A stretch of DNA of 64,000 nt from Candidatus Saccharibacteria bacterium oral taxon 488 (GCA_005697215.1 CP040003.1:434001-498000), one strand, 5' to 3'. Shown: positions 10,005-19,131, numbered from the stretch's first letter. A program made the numbers and translations. The notes: generated from the sequence alone by a model not told the origin.

Positions 10005-10667
10005 TTAAGCAGCGGCTAGTTCTAAACGAAGGCACACTTCACCCAGTAATCTAGCCTCACGCTCACCGTCAGTGATCGTCGCTAACCACTCCCAGCTTCC
10101 ATCGGTTTGAAGTTGCGCCGTGTGTAGTCGATAATTACCAGCGATACCGCCAACCGAGTCATGTTTGACAATACGACTAACTTGGTGATTTTGTGGATTA
10201 ATATCTTTGACGTGACCCGGTAGCAATAGAGCCTGCTCGTCAATATACATACCAAGATATGTTGGCCGATTATTTGGCCCAGTCTCATGATTAAGTACCG
10301 CATTTACCAGTCCCCGAAACAGATCCCAGCGTTTCATATTTCTAGCCCCATACCGCTCGAGATATATCAGATTATTATCCTGTACATCCGGAATATCTGA
10401 GGCCAAGCCTAAGGCGTCGATTCGACCTACACTTGCTGCCGCCTTGATTGACGCATCTGCGAGCGCAACATAGATACCACCCTCGGCAAGATCGGCTTGC
10501 CTCCGAAGTACTTCGGGCGTAAACTGTTCAGATTGATACAATCGCCTTGTCTCGCAAGCGCTGATATCTGGCTTCACATGTACGAGAGACTCAACCCACA
10601 AGTGGCGTAGCTCATCACACAATGAATCGGTAATATCACCACCACTTAATCGAACTGTCTCAATCAT
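10005..10667 (-). CDS. hypothetical protein, possible acetyltransferase-like fold
   Basis: 220-aa protein I cannot assign firmly. The middle part (residues 65-140: an EGGIYVALAD strand, then AASVGRIDALG, then YLERYGARNMKRWDLFRGLV) has a layout reminiscent of a GNAT acetyltransferase core. The acetyl-CoA loop is not clear, so this is weak. No signal peptide or membrane helix is seen. It follows tmk by 24 nt with its own AGGAGA site, so it is probably the last gene of the dcd-tmk unit. Confidence 0.65.
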   Translation of the reverse strand: MIETVRLSGGDITDSLCDELRHLWVESLVHVKPDISACETRRLYQSEQFTPEVLRRQADLAEGGIYVALADASIKAAASVGRIDALGLASDIPDVQDNNLIYLERYGARNMKRWDLFRGLVNAVLNHETGPNNRPTYLGMYIDEQALLLPGHVKDINPQNHQVSRIVKHDSVGGIAGNYRLHTAQLQTDGSWEWLATITDGEREARLLGEVCLRLELAAA

Positions 10668-10691
10668 ATCCTCTCCTATTTATGAAATATA

Positions 10692-11339
10692 CTACAAATA
10701 TCGAGTAATGCTGTCAAGGATCCGCGCGTGCACTTCCTCTGGGGTTCCGGCAGCTGACAATAGCGGGATATTTCGCTCGGCGGCGATGGCTTCATAGGCG
10801 TGGTTAACCCTGTCCTGAAACGACTGCTCACGCGACTCAAATGTATCAGGCTGAGCGATGCGCCCACGCCCTGCGATGCGCTGCTGGCGCTGGGCGTCAC
10901 TGAGTGTCAAGACCACCATCGCGTCCGGCTGCAGGTATCGCTCATCGGTAAATAACTTCGTCATCCGTATAATCTCCTCCGCATCCAGCCCGTCGCCATA
11001 GCCCTGATAAGCCAGTGTCGAAACATAATTACGCGCGCTGAGAACAATCTCGCCACGCTGCAGAGCTGGCTGAATCTTTTCGCGCCACAACTCGCGCCGC
11101 GCCGCCGAGAACAACGCTAGGTTAATTTCACTGGAACGTACTAGGTCGCCATTCTTAACGATGCGCCTCAGTTCATTGGCTACCGGCGTCGACTTTTCTG
11201 GATCGTCGCTGCCTGGTTCTTCAACCACGCACACGACGCGGCCGCGCGCCCGGAAATAATCCGCCAGCATGGCTACTTGCGTTGACTTGCCCGTGCCGTC
11301 GTTGCCTTCGATGACGATGTATCGACCGGGACAACTCAT
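10692..11339 (-). CDS. tmk: thymidylate kinase
   Basis: 215-aa dTMP kinase (dTMP + ATP to dTDP). The P-loop GNDGTGKST is at 12-20. The EEPG motif (40-43) matches the dTMP-binding region, TLAYQGYGDGL is typical of the family, and a LID segment lies around 150-165. The usual DR(Y/H) motif reads SARN at 101-104, so the Asp is Ala; this is atypical. It overlaps dcd by 4 nt (ATGA), implying translational coupling. Confidence 0.92.
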   Translation of the reverse strand: MSCPGRYIVIEGNDGTGKSTQVAMLADYFRARGRVVCVVEEPGSDDPEKSTPVANELRRIVKNGDLVRSSEINLALFSAARRELWREKIQPALQRGEIVLSARNYVSTLAYQGYGDGLDAEEIIRMTKLFTDERYLQPDAMVVLTLSDAQRQQRIAGRGRIAQPDTFESREQSFQDRVNHAYEAIAAERNIPLLSAAGTPEEVHARILDSITRYL

Positions 11340-12055
11340 TTGACACCCTCGCCTAGGCCATTAATAATCGCCGGTGCATGACGCCGATCCTTGAACGCTC
11401 GCGGCAGCATCGTTTCCGGCCGCCAACTACGGATAAGCTCGGTGAGGTCGTCGGTGTGCTGGTACTTGCCGCTCATGCCGCCACGCCCGTCAGCGTAGCC
11501 GCCATCCACCGGCCCGGTATGGTGGAAAATTAATTGCCCGATGCGCTCGCCAACTGGCAGTACCACGCTTTCGTGTTTGTTCAAATTGTAGATCTCGAGT
11601 GTAATCCGATTAATATAACCGGGGTCGATCCAACCCGCGTCAAAACACACCGCCACGCCGTTACGACCCCACGAACTGCGGCTTTTCACCTCAGCCGCGC
11701 CGCCATGCGCCCGAATGCCCACGAACTCATGGGTATGCGCCAAAATCCGCTCGCCAGGACGCAGTACAATGATCGGATGCTCATCCGGAATATTACGAAA
11801 CCGCGTAAAGCCGTTATGTTCGCACCACTCGGCGTGCGGTATCGCCATCAGCGGCCCCTTGAAATACCGCGCCACCTCCGCTTCGTCAAATGGATTATAG
11901 ACGCTTGACTGATCGTCAAATTCCTGTTTATAAAAATAATGCCCCAGCGTAAAATCCAGGCTCGCTTCGGACACATTGTCCGGAGTAAACGGCGTACAGA
12001 CAATCGTTCCCTCTTCGATCGCTGCCAAAATTTCCCGGTTTGAATACACGCTCAT
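11336..12055 (-). CDS. dcd: dCTP deaminase / dUTPase-family protein
   Basis: 239-aa member of the dCTP deaminase/dUTPase superfamily, which feeds dUMP to thymidylate synthase. The core motif KSRSSWGRNG, followed by DAGWIDPGY and the catalytic-type glutamate in RITLEIYN, is clear. So is the GERIGQLIF strand. The sequence is somewhat longer than E. coli Dcd (about 193 aa) through N-terminal and C-terminal additions. Whether it is mono- or bifunctional cannot be told from sequence alone. GAGGAGG precedes the ATG. Confidence 0.9.
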   Translation of the reverse strand: MSVYSNREILAAIEEGTIVCTPFTPDNVSEASLDFTLGHYFYKQEFDDQSSVYNPFDEAEVARYFKGPLMAIPHAEWCEHNGFTRFRNIPDEHPIIVLRPGERILAHTHEFVGIRAHGGAAEVKSRSSWGRNGVAVCFDAGWIDPGYINRITLEIYNLNKHESVVLPVGERIGQLIFHHTGPVDGGYADGRGGMSGKYQHTDDLTELIRSWRPETMLPRAFKDRRHAPAIINGLGEGVK

Positions 12056-12091
12056 GCCGCGCCTCCTCTTGTTTATCTTACCTCACTCCCC

Positions 12092-12131
12092 CGAGTAATT
12101 CTATTATGACAACATTTACTCGCTCGGGCAA
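12092..12131 (-). promoter_or_regulatory. dcd-tmk promoter with inverted repeat across -10
   Basis: TTGCCC (12126-12131), 17 nt, CATAAT (12103-12108) on the minus strand. A perfect 7-bp inverted repeat, CGAGTAA (12092-12098) and TTACTCG (12116-12122), brackets the -10 box. This is the layout expected of a repressor operator. folA is transcribed divergently from the same 113-base gap. Confidence 0.6.
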
Positions 12132-12156
12132 GCTTTTCGTAAATTTTACATCATGC

Positions 12157-12162
12157 TAGACT
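12157..12162 (+). promoter_or_regulatory. extended -10 of folA (leaderless arrangement)
   Basis: TGC-TAGACT ends 6 nt before the folA ATG, and no ribosome-binding site is seen. This matches the -10-to-ATG spacing of several other genes in the window. Confidence 0.45.
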
Positions 12163-12168
12163 GGGGTT

Positions 12169-12672
12169 ATGGAGAAAGCCATCATCGTTGCTTATGATGT
12201 CAACCGCGCCATTGGCCGGGGCGGCGATTTGCCGTGGGGTCGCAGCCTACCGGCGGATCTAGCGAATTTCAAGCGGCTGACCAAAGGTAGCGACGTCATC
12301 ATGGGCCGAAAAACCTTTGAGTCGATTGGCTGTCGTCCGCTGCCGGAGCGCGAGAACATCGTTATTTCCTCGCAGCCAACCGGCGTCAAAGGCATCCTCA
12401 CCGCAGTGAATTTAGAAGGTGCCCTGGCCCTAGCTCGTTACAAAACCTTCATCATCGGCGGCGCACGGGTCTATAGTGGTGCGCTGGAAATCCCAGCAAT
12501 TGACACCATTTACGCCACCGAGGTTAATGCTGCATTCTCAGACACTGACACCTTTTTCCCAGAGCTGGACATGACTGTTTGGGAAGAGACTGACCGCACC
12601 CGCTGCCCAGCAGATGAAGCCAATGCCTACGCTTTTGACTTTGTAATTTACCAGCGAAAACCTGTGATATGA
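12169..12672 (+). CDS. folA: dihydrofolate reductase
   Basis: 167-aa DHFR that regenerates tetrahydrofolate after thymidylate synthesis. It starts MEKAIIVAYDVNRAIGRGGDLPW. The substrate-binding acidic residue lies in SLPADLANFKRL, the NADPH segment MGRKTFESIG follows, and FIIGGARVY is the second nucleotide loop. It faces thyA tail-to-tail with only 7 nt between stops and is divergent from dcd, so the dTMP genes form one locus. It ends in TGA. Confidence 0.95.
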   Translation: MEKAIIVAYDVNRAIGRGGDLPWGRSLPADLANFKRLTKGSDVIMGRKTFESIGCRPLPERENIVISSQPTGVKGILTAVNLEGALALARYKTFIIGGARVYSGALEIPAIDTIYATEVNAAFSDTDTFFPELDMTVWEETDRTRCPADEANAYAFDFVIYQRKPVI

Positions 12673-12679
12673 CAGTGTC

Positions 12680-13618
12680 TTACACTGCAATCGGTGCCTT
12701 AATGGGTGGATGGTGCTCATAATTCTCCAGACGAATATCATCAATCGTGAAATCGTCGATATTCTCAATATCTGGATTCAGCCACAGTTTCGGCAGTGGT
12801 AGCGGACGGCGCGACAACTGCTCATCGACCTGCGCGCGGTGATTATTGTAAATATGCGCGCTATTCAGGGTGTGGATGAATTCGCCGGGCTGTTTATCAG
12901 TTACCTGGGCGATCATTGATAGCAGCAGGGAGTAGCTGGCAATGTTAAACGGTACGCCGAGGAACATGTCCGCCGAACGCTGGGTCAGCGCCAAATCCAG
13001 CCTATCTTTCTCGCCGTCCCCGCCCGGCCGCACATTAAACTGGAACATGGTGTGGCACGGCGGCAGTCCACCTGACTGTACGATATCGTCAATTTCCGCC
13101 ACATTCCAGGCGCTAACGATATTACGCCGCGATGTTGGATTGTTTTTTATCATGTCGATGGCGTTTTGGATTTGGTCAATCGTCCCGCCTTTACCATCAG
13201 GCCATTTGCGCCACTGCACGCCGTAGACTGGGCCCAAATTACCCCACTTCTCAGCAAAGGCGTGATCAGTCGCGATTTTACCGATAAACACTTTCATACC
13301 AGCGCGCCATTCCTCGCCATTGATCTCCGGAATGCTCTGACCGGTTTTCTCCAAATAATTCTTATACGGCCACTCATCCCAGATATGCACGCCGTTTTGC
13401 ACCAGATACTCAATATTACCGGTGCCTTTGAGAAACCACAACAGTTCGTGCGCCACGCTGTAAAAATACAATTTCTTGGTGGTCATGGCTGGAAAGCCGT
13501 CCGCCAGATCATACCGCGTTTGCACACCAAACACTTCCGTCGTGCCGGTGCCGGTGCGGTCGCCTTTTTTCACGCCATTATCACGGACATGCCGTAGGAC
13601 GTCTAAATATTGCCTCAT
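12680..13618 (-). CDS. thyA: thymidylate synthase (ThyA type)
   Basis: 312-aa folate-dependent thymidylate synthase (dUMP + methylene-THF to dTMP + DHF). The catalytic cysteine is C188 in [12 protein letters not shown]. The phosphate-binding arginines in [12 protein letters not shown] (161-172) and the N-terminal DRTGTGT motif are present. The ATG at 13618 is chosen because GGAGGA lies 4 nt upstream; the longer TTG start would place that site inside the coding region. Confidence 0.97.
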   Translation of the reverse strand: MRQYLDVLRHVRDNGVKKGDRTGTGTTEVFGVQTRYDLADGFPAMTTKKLYFYSVAHELLWFLKGTGNIEYLVQNGVHIWDEWPYKNYLEKTGQSIPEINGEEWRAGMKVFIGKIATDHAFAEKWGNLGPVYGVQWRKWPDGKGGTIDQIQNAIDMIKNNPTSRRNIVSAWNVAEIDDIVQSGGLPPCHTMFQFNVRPGGDGEKDRLDLALTQRSADMFLGVPFNIASYSLLLSMIAQVTDKQPGEFIHTLNSAHIYNNHRAQVDEQLSRRPLPLPKLWLNPDIENIDDFTIDDIRLENYEHHPPIKAPIAV

Positions 13619-13750
13619 ACTTTCCTCCTTGCCTCTCCTCAATTATGGCAAGATTCCACCGTAACCACAAGCAAAACCAGCGGTAGTTTTGACAACGCTA
13701 CGGCCGTGTTCGATATATGTATGGCTCACGGGCACGAGACTTCTTGCGGT

Positions 13751-14350
13751 CTAGGCTAACTGGCTCAGCACCTTATCCACCAGCCCATACCGTACTGCTT
13801 CCTGAGGGCTCATCCAGTAATCACGCTCCATGTCAGCCTTGACCTTAGAGAGCTTCTGGCCGGTGTTTTTGGCCATGATTTTCGCCAGCATTTCCTTCAC
13901 TTCCAGCGTTTCTTTCAGGTCAATTTCCATATCGGTCACCTTACCGCGCGTGCCGCTTGACGGCTGATGGATCATTACCTTGGCGTGCGGCAAGCAAAAC
14001 CGCTTGCCTTTGGCGCCCGAACTGAGCAGAAATGCACCCATGCTGGCCTGTAAACCAATGCCATACGTCGCCACGTCCGGCTTGATAAAATTCATGGTGT
14101 CATATATCGCCATGCCATCATAGACACTGCCGCCCGGACTGTTGATGTAGAGCGAAATGTCTGCCCCCGGGTCAACGTACGCCAGGTGTAATAGCTGCGC
14201 CACCACGCTGTTGGCAGTATGCTCGTTAACCTCCTCGCCGAGGAAAATAATCCGCTCATTGAGCAGCCGTGAATAGATATCAAACGCCCGCTCGCCGTCG
14301 GCTGACTTTTCGATGACGGTGGGGATGAGATACGATGTTGTCTTCTTCAT
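13751..14350 (-). CDS. clpP: ATP-dependent Clp protease proteolytic subunit
   Basis: 199-aa serine peptidase subunit of the Clp machine, forming tetradecameric barrels with a Clp ATPase. The catalytic triad is visible: S103 in [11 protein letters not shown]128 in MIHQPSSG and D177 in ERDYWMS. The oxyanion/strand motif YINSPGGSV (69-77) is intact. No N-terminal propeptide is obvious. The start has no Shine-Dalgarno; a TATAAT lies 8 nt upstream. Confidence 0.97.
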   Translation of the reverse strand: MKKTTSYLIPTVIEKSADGERAFDIYSRLLNERIIFLGEEVNEHTANSVVAQLLHLAYVDPGADISLYINSPGGSVYDGMAIYDTMNFIKPDVATYGIGLQASMGAFLLSSGAKGKRFCLPHAKVMIHQPSSGTRGKVTDMEIDLKETLEVKEMLAKIMAKNTGQKLSKVKADMERDYWMSPQEAVRYGLVDKVLSQLA

Positions 14351-14358
14351 ACACAGTT

Positions 14359-14364
14359 ATTATA
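14359..14364 (-). promoter_or_regulatory. -10 of clpP, 8 nt before ATG
   Basis: Perfect TATAAT on minus with 8 nt to the clpP start codon and no ribosome site, so the mRNA should be leaderless or nearly so. Confidence 0.6.
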
Positions 14365-14405
14365 TAAGCTTAGCTCGCCGCTGTAAAGAATAGCCTGTCA
14401 ATCCA

Positions 14406-15785
14406 TTATATATTGAGACTTTTTAGCAGCCGCTCTTGCCCCGCACGTATTAGCTCCTGAGCCTCCTCTGTATGGAGCGGCACTAAGCGGACGTAGACCT
14501 GGCCCGATTGCTGTCCAGCGGCGACCAATATACCGAGCTGTTCATCAATATACGCAACGTGTTCAAAGCTATTCTCGCCATATTTAATACTCTCATCCCA
14601 TATACTTGGATTTAATATGGCGCTATCACGCCCTCCTGACCATGTCGCAAAGACACCCATCCGGTCAATAGGGTTACTCCACTGCTTTGAGCGGACTATT
14701 GGGCCAATGAAAAGTGTATCTGCCTCCGGAGCTATTTGGCGTAGTATATGATCCTCTGGGATGTCTATAGTAATACCGGTTCGGTCAGGCCCGCCGTAGC
14801 TAATGGGTATCTGGCCTGTGCCCATCGACGGCATTGTGATATGGCGAATTGACAGCGTTGGATCGAGAAAGGCAAGCTCAGGGGAAGAGAACATTGGTAT
14901 CGTTGGATCTACCATGGAATCAAATAATGCACTATTTCCCATGACGCTATATCGTGAAGCATAGGGATTTGGTTTTCCATTGTCATCCTTCTCCAGACCA
15001 TACCCCGCAGCGATAATGTCCTGAATAGGAGCAACGTGAGGACTATGGCGCCAATCTTTTACCTCCTTGTCACCATCTTGCCTTACCCACGACTGCAGGG
15101 CCCAGGCGTGACCAAGACCGCGCTTGACACCCTCTGGAGCAAGCATATGTCCTAATTCGTGTGCAATCGTACCAATGGACACGCCACCCACATCGCGCAC
15201 AAGCGCAACTGGAGGGTGTTTATCGTCATACACGGTTAGACCAGCGTAGTAGTCCTCTTCTGTATCAGCAGAATCGACGATAACCAGTGCCATATCACCT
15301 TCTTCAGGAGCATGAGCCTGGCCAATCAGTTGAAGCAGACGCTGACTATAGGCAGGTTGTTTACCATCCTCAGTTATTCGTGTTGTATCAGGCGAGTGAC
15401 CATCCCGCGTGAACCGCACATTAAGGTATAGATGGCTAGTCGTTAGCGCGATACGCCCAAGAGCATCTCGTACCCCAGAGCTAATTTTTTCAATGCCTTG
15501 ATGCGGCTCGGCGTTTTCTGGCAATAATTGCACGACGACAACACTTAGCGAGCCCGGCGGCGGAGCTTTTCGCTCGTTATTGTGCTGTATCGGTATATTT
15601 TGACCTTGTTCTGATCCTAGGTTTTTTATAGCCTCACCGATAATAGTTCCAGCGCCCAAGCATCCAGCACCAAGCGCCATACCTCCCAAAAAACTGCGAC
15701 GGCTAACCTTCTCGCCGCTCCCATTTTTCTCTTGGGGGTGCCCAGACTCCAACTCTGGACGCTCAGACTTTGAGGATTCACACAT
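14406..15785 (-). CDS. Tat-signal exported protein with HExxH metallopeptidase-like motif
   Basis: 459-aa probable secreted protein. Near residue 29 it has a twin-arginine motif (SRRSFLGG) followed by a Gly/Ala-rich hydrophobic stretch (MALGAGCLGAGTIIG), the form of a Tat signal peptide. Mid-protein is TIAHELGHML with PEG and a further GLGHAW downstream, so a zinc-peptidase-like HExxH site is likely, though the spacing does not fit the metzincin signature. The rest (Trp/Gly-rich, beta-looking) is unassigned. It is transcribed alone, with TATAAT 8 nt before ATG. Substrate unknown; an outer-surface protease acting on a host cell is conceivable. Confidence 0.75.
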   Translation of the reverse strand: MCESSKSERPELESGHPQEKNGSGEKVSRRSFLGGMALGAGCLGAGTIIGEAIKNLGSEQGQNIPIQHNNERKAPPPGSLSVVVVQLLPENAEPHQGIEKISSGVRDALGRIALTTSHLYLNVRFTRDGHSPDTTRITEDGKQPAYSQRLLQLIGQAHAPEEGDMALVIVDSADTEEDYYAGLTVYDDKHPPVALVRDVGGVSIGTIAHELGHMLAPEGVKRGLGHAWALQSWVRQDGDKEVKDWRHSPHVAPIQDIIAAGYGLEKDDNGKPNPYASRYSVMGNSALFDSMVDPTIPMFSSPELAFLDPTLSIRHITMPSMGTGQIPISYGGPDRTGITIDIPEDHILRQIAPEADTLFIGPIVRSKQWSNPIDRMGVFATWSGGRDSAILNPSIWDESIKYGENSFEHVAYIDEQLGILVAAGQQSGQVYVRLVPLHTEEAQELIRAGQERLLKSLNI

Positions 15786-15793
15786 ATTTTGCC

Positions 15794-15799
15794 ATTATA
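15794..15799 (-). promoter_or_regulatory. -10 of the Tat-exported protein gene
   Basis: TATAAT on minus, 8 nt from the ATG, without a ribosome site; leaderless layout. Confidence 0.6.
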
Positions 15800-15823
15800 C
15801 CAGCTAATTGTAGGTTTGTCAAT

Positions 15824-15854
15824 AAAACAGGGGCGACCCTTTTGCCATCCCCTG
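15824..15854 (-). terminator. rho-independent terminator after tig
   Basis: Minus strand: CAGGGG, interior, CCCCTG, then TTTTATT. It lies 30 bases after the tig stop. Confidence 0.75.
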
Positions 15855-15883
15855 CTTCAGATTATTTTATTGCTATGTCGTCG

Positions 15884-17170
15884 CTATTTACTATTCAGCT
15901 CGACCAGCTTGTCGATCGTCTTGTCGGTGATCATCCGGTTGGCGATGTCACGGTGGACGTTTGGATCATCGAACCGGGCGGCCAGCTTGGCATCCTTGCC
16001 GTATTGCTGCTTGAAGGTGGAAATTTGTGCATCAAGCTCCTCGCGGCTAACCTCTACACCCAGCTCCTTTGATAGCTCAGCTAGCACCAGGCCAGCCTTG
16101 ACCCGCTTTTCGGCCGCCGGGCGAGCCTCTTTTTTCTGCCAATCGGCTTTATCTTTGAAGCCTTGCGCCTTTAGGTACGAGTCCGTCGTCAGGCCGCGAT
16201 ATGACAAATTCTGCATCAGATCTTGTTCAATTGACCGCAGCTGATCGTCGATCAATAGCTCTGGCAGCGCCACCTTGGAGCTATCTGCCAGTTCTGCCAC
16301 CAGCTCATCCTTGAGTTTCTCCTTGGCCTCGCGCTCTTTTTGCGCAGTGATTTCGCGCTTGATGTCGGCCTTCAGCTCTTTGATGTCGGTGAATGGGCCA
16401 CACTTGGCGGCAAATTCATCATTGAGCTCCGGTAGCTTCAGCTCATTTACTTTGTGCAGCGTCACGCTAAACACCACCTTGGCGCCAGCCAGATTTTCAG
16501 CATGGTAATCCTTCGGAAATTCAAGGTCAAGATCAAATGTCTCGCCGACCTTGTGGCCAACCACGCCCTCTTCAAAGCCGGGGATAAACTGACCACCGCC
16601 CAGCTTCAGGGCAAAATCCTTGGCCGAACCGCCGTCAAACGCCACGCCGTCTTTCTTGCCAACAAAGTCGATGATCACCTCATCACCTTCTCGAGCCGCA
16701 CGCTCGACCTCGGTTTTATCGACGAAATTCTGTTGCATCCGTTCGATAATTTCATCAACGTCTTTGGCCTCAACCTTGACGGCCTGAGGCTTGGCCTTGA
16801 GCTTTTTGTAATCGCCTAACTTGACCGGCGGCACAACGGTCGCCTCGGCGGTAAACTCAACTTCTTGATTGGGGACAAATTTCTTGACCTCAACGCTCGG
16901 CCGCTCCAGCGCCTGTAATTTCTCGTTCATAAAGGCCTCAGCCACCGCTTTGGACAGGGCGTTGTCTAGCACCTGCTCCTGGAGTGCCATTGGATTGACG
17001 TGCTTGGCAGCCACGCTGATCGGCACTTTGCCCTTACGAAATCCCGGCACCTTGAGGTCGCGCGCCATCTTGGTCAGCGCCACCTGCTCAGCCGCATTCA
17101 GCTCGTCCGCCCCCAGCGTAATTGTCAAACAAACGTTAGTATCTGATAGTTTCTTTACAGTAGTCTTCAT
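15884..17170 (-). CDS. tig: trigger factor (ribosome-associated chaperone, PPIase)
   Basis: 428-aa trigger factor. The N-terminal ribosome-docking signature is present as GFRKGKVP (43-50; usually GFRPGKVP). A central FKBP-type PPIase domain follows (GDEVIIDFVGKKDGVAFDGG, then FIPGFEEGVVG), and the C-terminal chaperone arms are helical. Length is normal. The start has TATAAT 8 nt upstream and no ribosome site. hisS ends 26 nt before its start. Confidence 0.97.
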   Translation of the reverse strand: MKTTVKKLSDTNVCLTITLGADELNAAEQVALTKMARDLKVPGFRKGKVPISVAAKHVNPMALQEQVLDNALSKAVAEAFMNEKLQALERPSVEVKKFVPNQEVEFTAEATVVPPVKLGDYKKLKAKPQAVKVEAKDVDEIIERMQQNFVDKTEVERAAREGDEVIIDFVGKKDGVAFDGGSAKDFALKLGGGQFIPGFEEGVVGHKVGETFDLDLEFPKDYHAENLAGAKVVFSVTLHKVNELKLPELNDEFAAKCGPFTDIKELKADIKREITAQKEREAKEKLKDELVAELADSSKVALPELLIDDQLRSIEQDLMQNLSYRGLTTDSYLKAQGFKDKADWQKKEARPAAEKRVKAGLVLAELSKELGVEVSREELDAQISTFKQQYGKDAKLAARFDDPNVHRDIANRMITDKTIDKLVELNSK

Positions 17171-17178
17171 AACTACCT

Positions 17179-17184
17179 ATTATA
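17179..17184 (-). promoter_or_regulatory. -10 of tig, 8 nt before ATG
   Basis: Perfect TATAAT on minus, 8 nt from the tig start, no Shine-Dalgarno. Confidence 0.6.
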
Positions 17185-17196
17185 ACAGGGGTAGTA

Positions 17197-18534
17197 CTAA
17201 ATCTCAAACGCCGCGTCATCATCGCCGTCGTAGCGCCGATCTTTGACCACGCTGATCATGCGCTCGAGGCTGACTTTTTGCTCGGTTGACTCGATGAGGT
17301 TTTTGATCGTGTAGACACCCGAAGCGACCTCTTCTTCGCCGACAAACGCCACAAATGGGATATTCTTTTTGAGTGCGGTTTTCAGCTGCTTGTCTAACTT
17401 GCGCCCGCTGAAATCTAACTCGGCCCGCACCCCCTCGCTCCGCAGCGTCCGCGCCAAAGTATCTGCACCACCTAGCGATGCCGCGTCCACCGCGACGATG
17501 TACACATCGGTATGCGTCGTTAGTTTTGGTAGTAACTCGTGCACCTCAAGGAACTGCTGCATCGTCGTCGCACCGAGCCCCACGCCGACCGTAGCGACCG
17601 GCTCGACACCAAACAGCCCGACCAGCCCATCATAGCGCCCGCCGCCGAATAACGCTCGATTATTCTCCGGCGAATTATCAAAAAACTCAAACACCGTACC
17701 GGTATAATAATCCAGCCCGCGCATCAGCGTCACGTCGAACATCGCATTGCCGATGCCTTTCTGACACAGCAGGGTCATCACCTGACGAAGCTGTTGGACG
17801 CTCGGACTATCCGCTAGCTCCTCCGGCAGATCGTCGACACTGCGCATGCTAATCAGCTGCGCCAACTTTGGTAGGCCCGCCTTAGCCTCCTCCGAGCCAA
17901 AAATCTCTATGGCTTGCTCACGGAAAGCTTCTGGCGAAATCTTATTCTTTCGATCAAGCAGCCGCGTCATCATCTGGGCGCCGATCACATCAAGGCCGAG
18001 AAACCCGCTCATCAACTGATTGATCAACTGGCGATTATTGACCCGCACCGTAAACATGTCTTCGCGCGCACCAAAGTTCATGATGCTATGGTAGCCAAAC
18101 TCGATAATCTCCGCGTCCGCCCACGGCCCTTCCGCACCAAACAGGTCGGCGTTCAATTGCCAAAACTCGCGCTCCCGTCCGCGCTGTGGCCGTTCGTAGC
18201 GCATAAAATTAGCGATAGAATATAGCCGGGCCGGCATGGCTAGTTCCTGACGCCGACTGGCCACCATACGGGAAATCGACGGCGTCATCTCTGGGCGAAT
18301 TGCTACCTGTCGACCGCCGCGATCGGTGAACAAGTACGTCTGCTCGCCCGCTAACTCCTGCCCCGACTTGGCGGTATAAATATCCAGCGGCTCAAGCAAG
18401 GGCGCACCGTACTCCTCATACCCAAAACTCTGCGCCGTGGCGTGCCACACCTTGAAAATATAGTTTTGCAGGCGCTTATCCTCCGGGAAATAATCGCGCG
18501 CGCCCTTGTAACTCTGAGTTGATAAATTGCTCAT
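17197..18534 (-). CDS. hisS: histidyl-tRNA synthetase
   Basis: 445-aa class II aminoacyl-tRNA synthetase charging tRNA-His. Motif 1/2 region PEMTPSISRM and RYERPQRGREREF (motif 2) are clear, as are the histidine motif LDYYTGTVFEF and the GGGRYDGL block. A C-terminal anticodon-binding domain starts around residue 340. The ATG at 18534 is chosen because the upstream TTG lies within the likely promoter (TTGAAA, 17 nt, CACAAT). No ribosome site is visible. Confidence 0.96.
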   Translation of the reverse strand: MSNLSTQSYKGARDYFPEDKRLQNYIFKVWHATAQSFGYEEYGAPLLEPLDIYTAKSGQELAGEQTYLFTDRGGRQVAIRPEMTPSISRMVASRRQELAMPARLYSIANFMRYERPQRGREREFWQLNADLFGAEGPWADAEIIEFGYHSIMNFGAREDMFTVRVNNRQLINQLMSGFLGLDVIGAQMMTRLLDRKNKISPEAFREQAIEIFGSEEAKAGLPKLAQLISMRSVDDLPEELADSPSVQQLRQVMTLLCQKGIGNAMFDVTLMRGLDYYTGTVFEFFDNSPENNRALFGGGRYDGLVGLFGVEPVATVGVGLGATTMQQFLEVHELLPKLTTHTDVYIVAVDAASLGGADTLARTLRSEGVRAELDFSGRKLDKQLKTALKKNIPFVAFVGEEEVASGVYTIKNLIESTEQKVSLERMISVVKDRRYDGDDDAAFEI

Positions 18535-18603
18535 GGTTGCTTTTATTGTGGCACAATGGGGCAAATTTTTCAATAATAAAGGCGGGTGAGGGGTTGAAGC
18601 ATA

Positions 18604-19131
18604 TCAACCGAGCACATGTTGTTGCAGCCAGCAATACATCGCCACGGTGGCTGCTGCGCCGACATTGATGGAGCGGGTCGAGCCGAACTGTTCAATGGCA
18701 ATAATTTTATCTGCCGCCTGCGCCATCTCCTCGGAAATTCCCGGCCCTTCCTGACCAAACACTAGCACCGCGCGCTCTGGTAAATTCGTCTCCGACATAT
18801 TGACGCTACCTGGGATATTATCAATCGCAATAATTTCTCTGTCTTCAGTCCGCATTAACTCGACAAACTCTGCCGTCGAACCGACATAATGCACGTGTAA
18901 ATATTTATCCGTCATCATGGCGCCGCGCTTATTCCATTGCCGCCTGCCAATCACATAAATCTGCCGTACGCCAAACGCATTGGCGCTCCTGACAATCGTC
19001 CCCATATTAAAATCCCGCTCGGTGTTCTCCAGAGCAATCACCAAGCCGTGGTCCTTGGCGTCTAGCTCCTTTACAATCTCCGCCTCGCTGCGACCTTTGA
19101 ATTTGTCAATCACATTTCGTGTGTCTTGCAT
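18604..19131 (-). CDS. SpoU/TrmH-family RNA 2'-O-methyltransferase
   Basis: 175-aa SPOUT methyltransferase, likely acting on a tRNA or rRNA 2'-hydroxyl. Motif 1 is NTERDFNMGTIVRSANAFG, motif 2 is LVFGQEGPGIS and motif 3 is GSTRSINVGAAATVAMY, so the AdoMet knot is complete. It is short, with no extra N-terminal L30e-like domain. The ATG at 19131 is preferred: an extended -10 (TGC-TAAAAT) ends 7 nt before it. The exact RNA target cannot be told. Confidence 0.9.
   Translation of the reverse strand: MQDTRNVIDKFKGRSEAEIVKELDAKDHGLVIALENTERDFNMGTIVRSANAFGVRQIYVIGRRQWNKRGAMMTDKYLHVHYVGSTAEFVELMRTEDREIIAIDNIPGSVNMSETNLPERAVLVFGQEGPGISEEMAQAADKIIAIEQFGSTRSINVGAAATVAMYCWLQQHVLG

Noticed and set aside
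12680..13642. Longer thyA starting at TTG 13642
   Set aside because: The GGAGGA ribosome site would then be inside the coding region; the ATG at 13618 gives the standard N-terminus.
14406..15785. Metzincin protease
   Set aside because: HELGH is present, but the Gly and third His do not follow at the metzincin spacing, so I call only an HExxH protein.
17197..18573. Longer hisS starting at TTG 18573
   Set aside because: That TTG forms part of the likely -35 element and has no ribosome site; the ATG at 18534 matches the family N-terminus.
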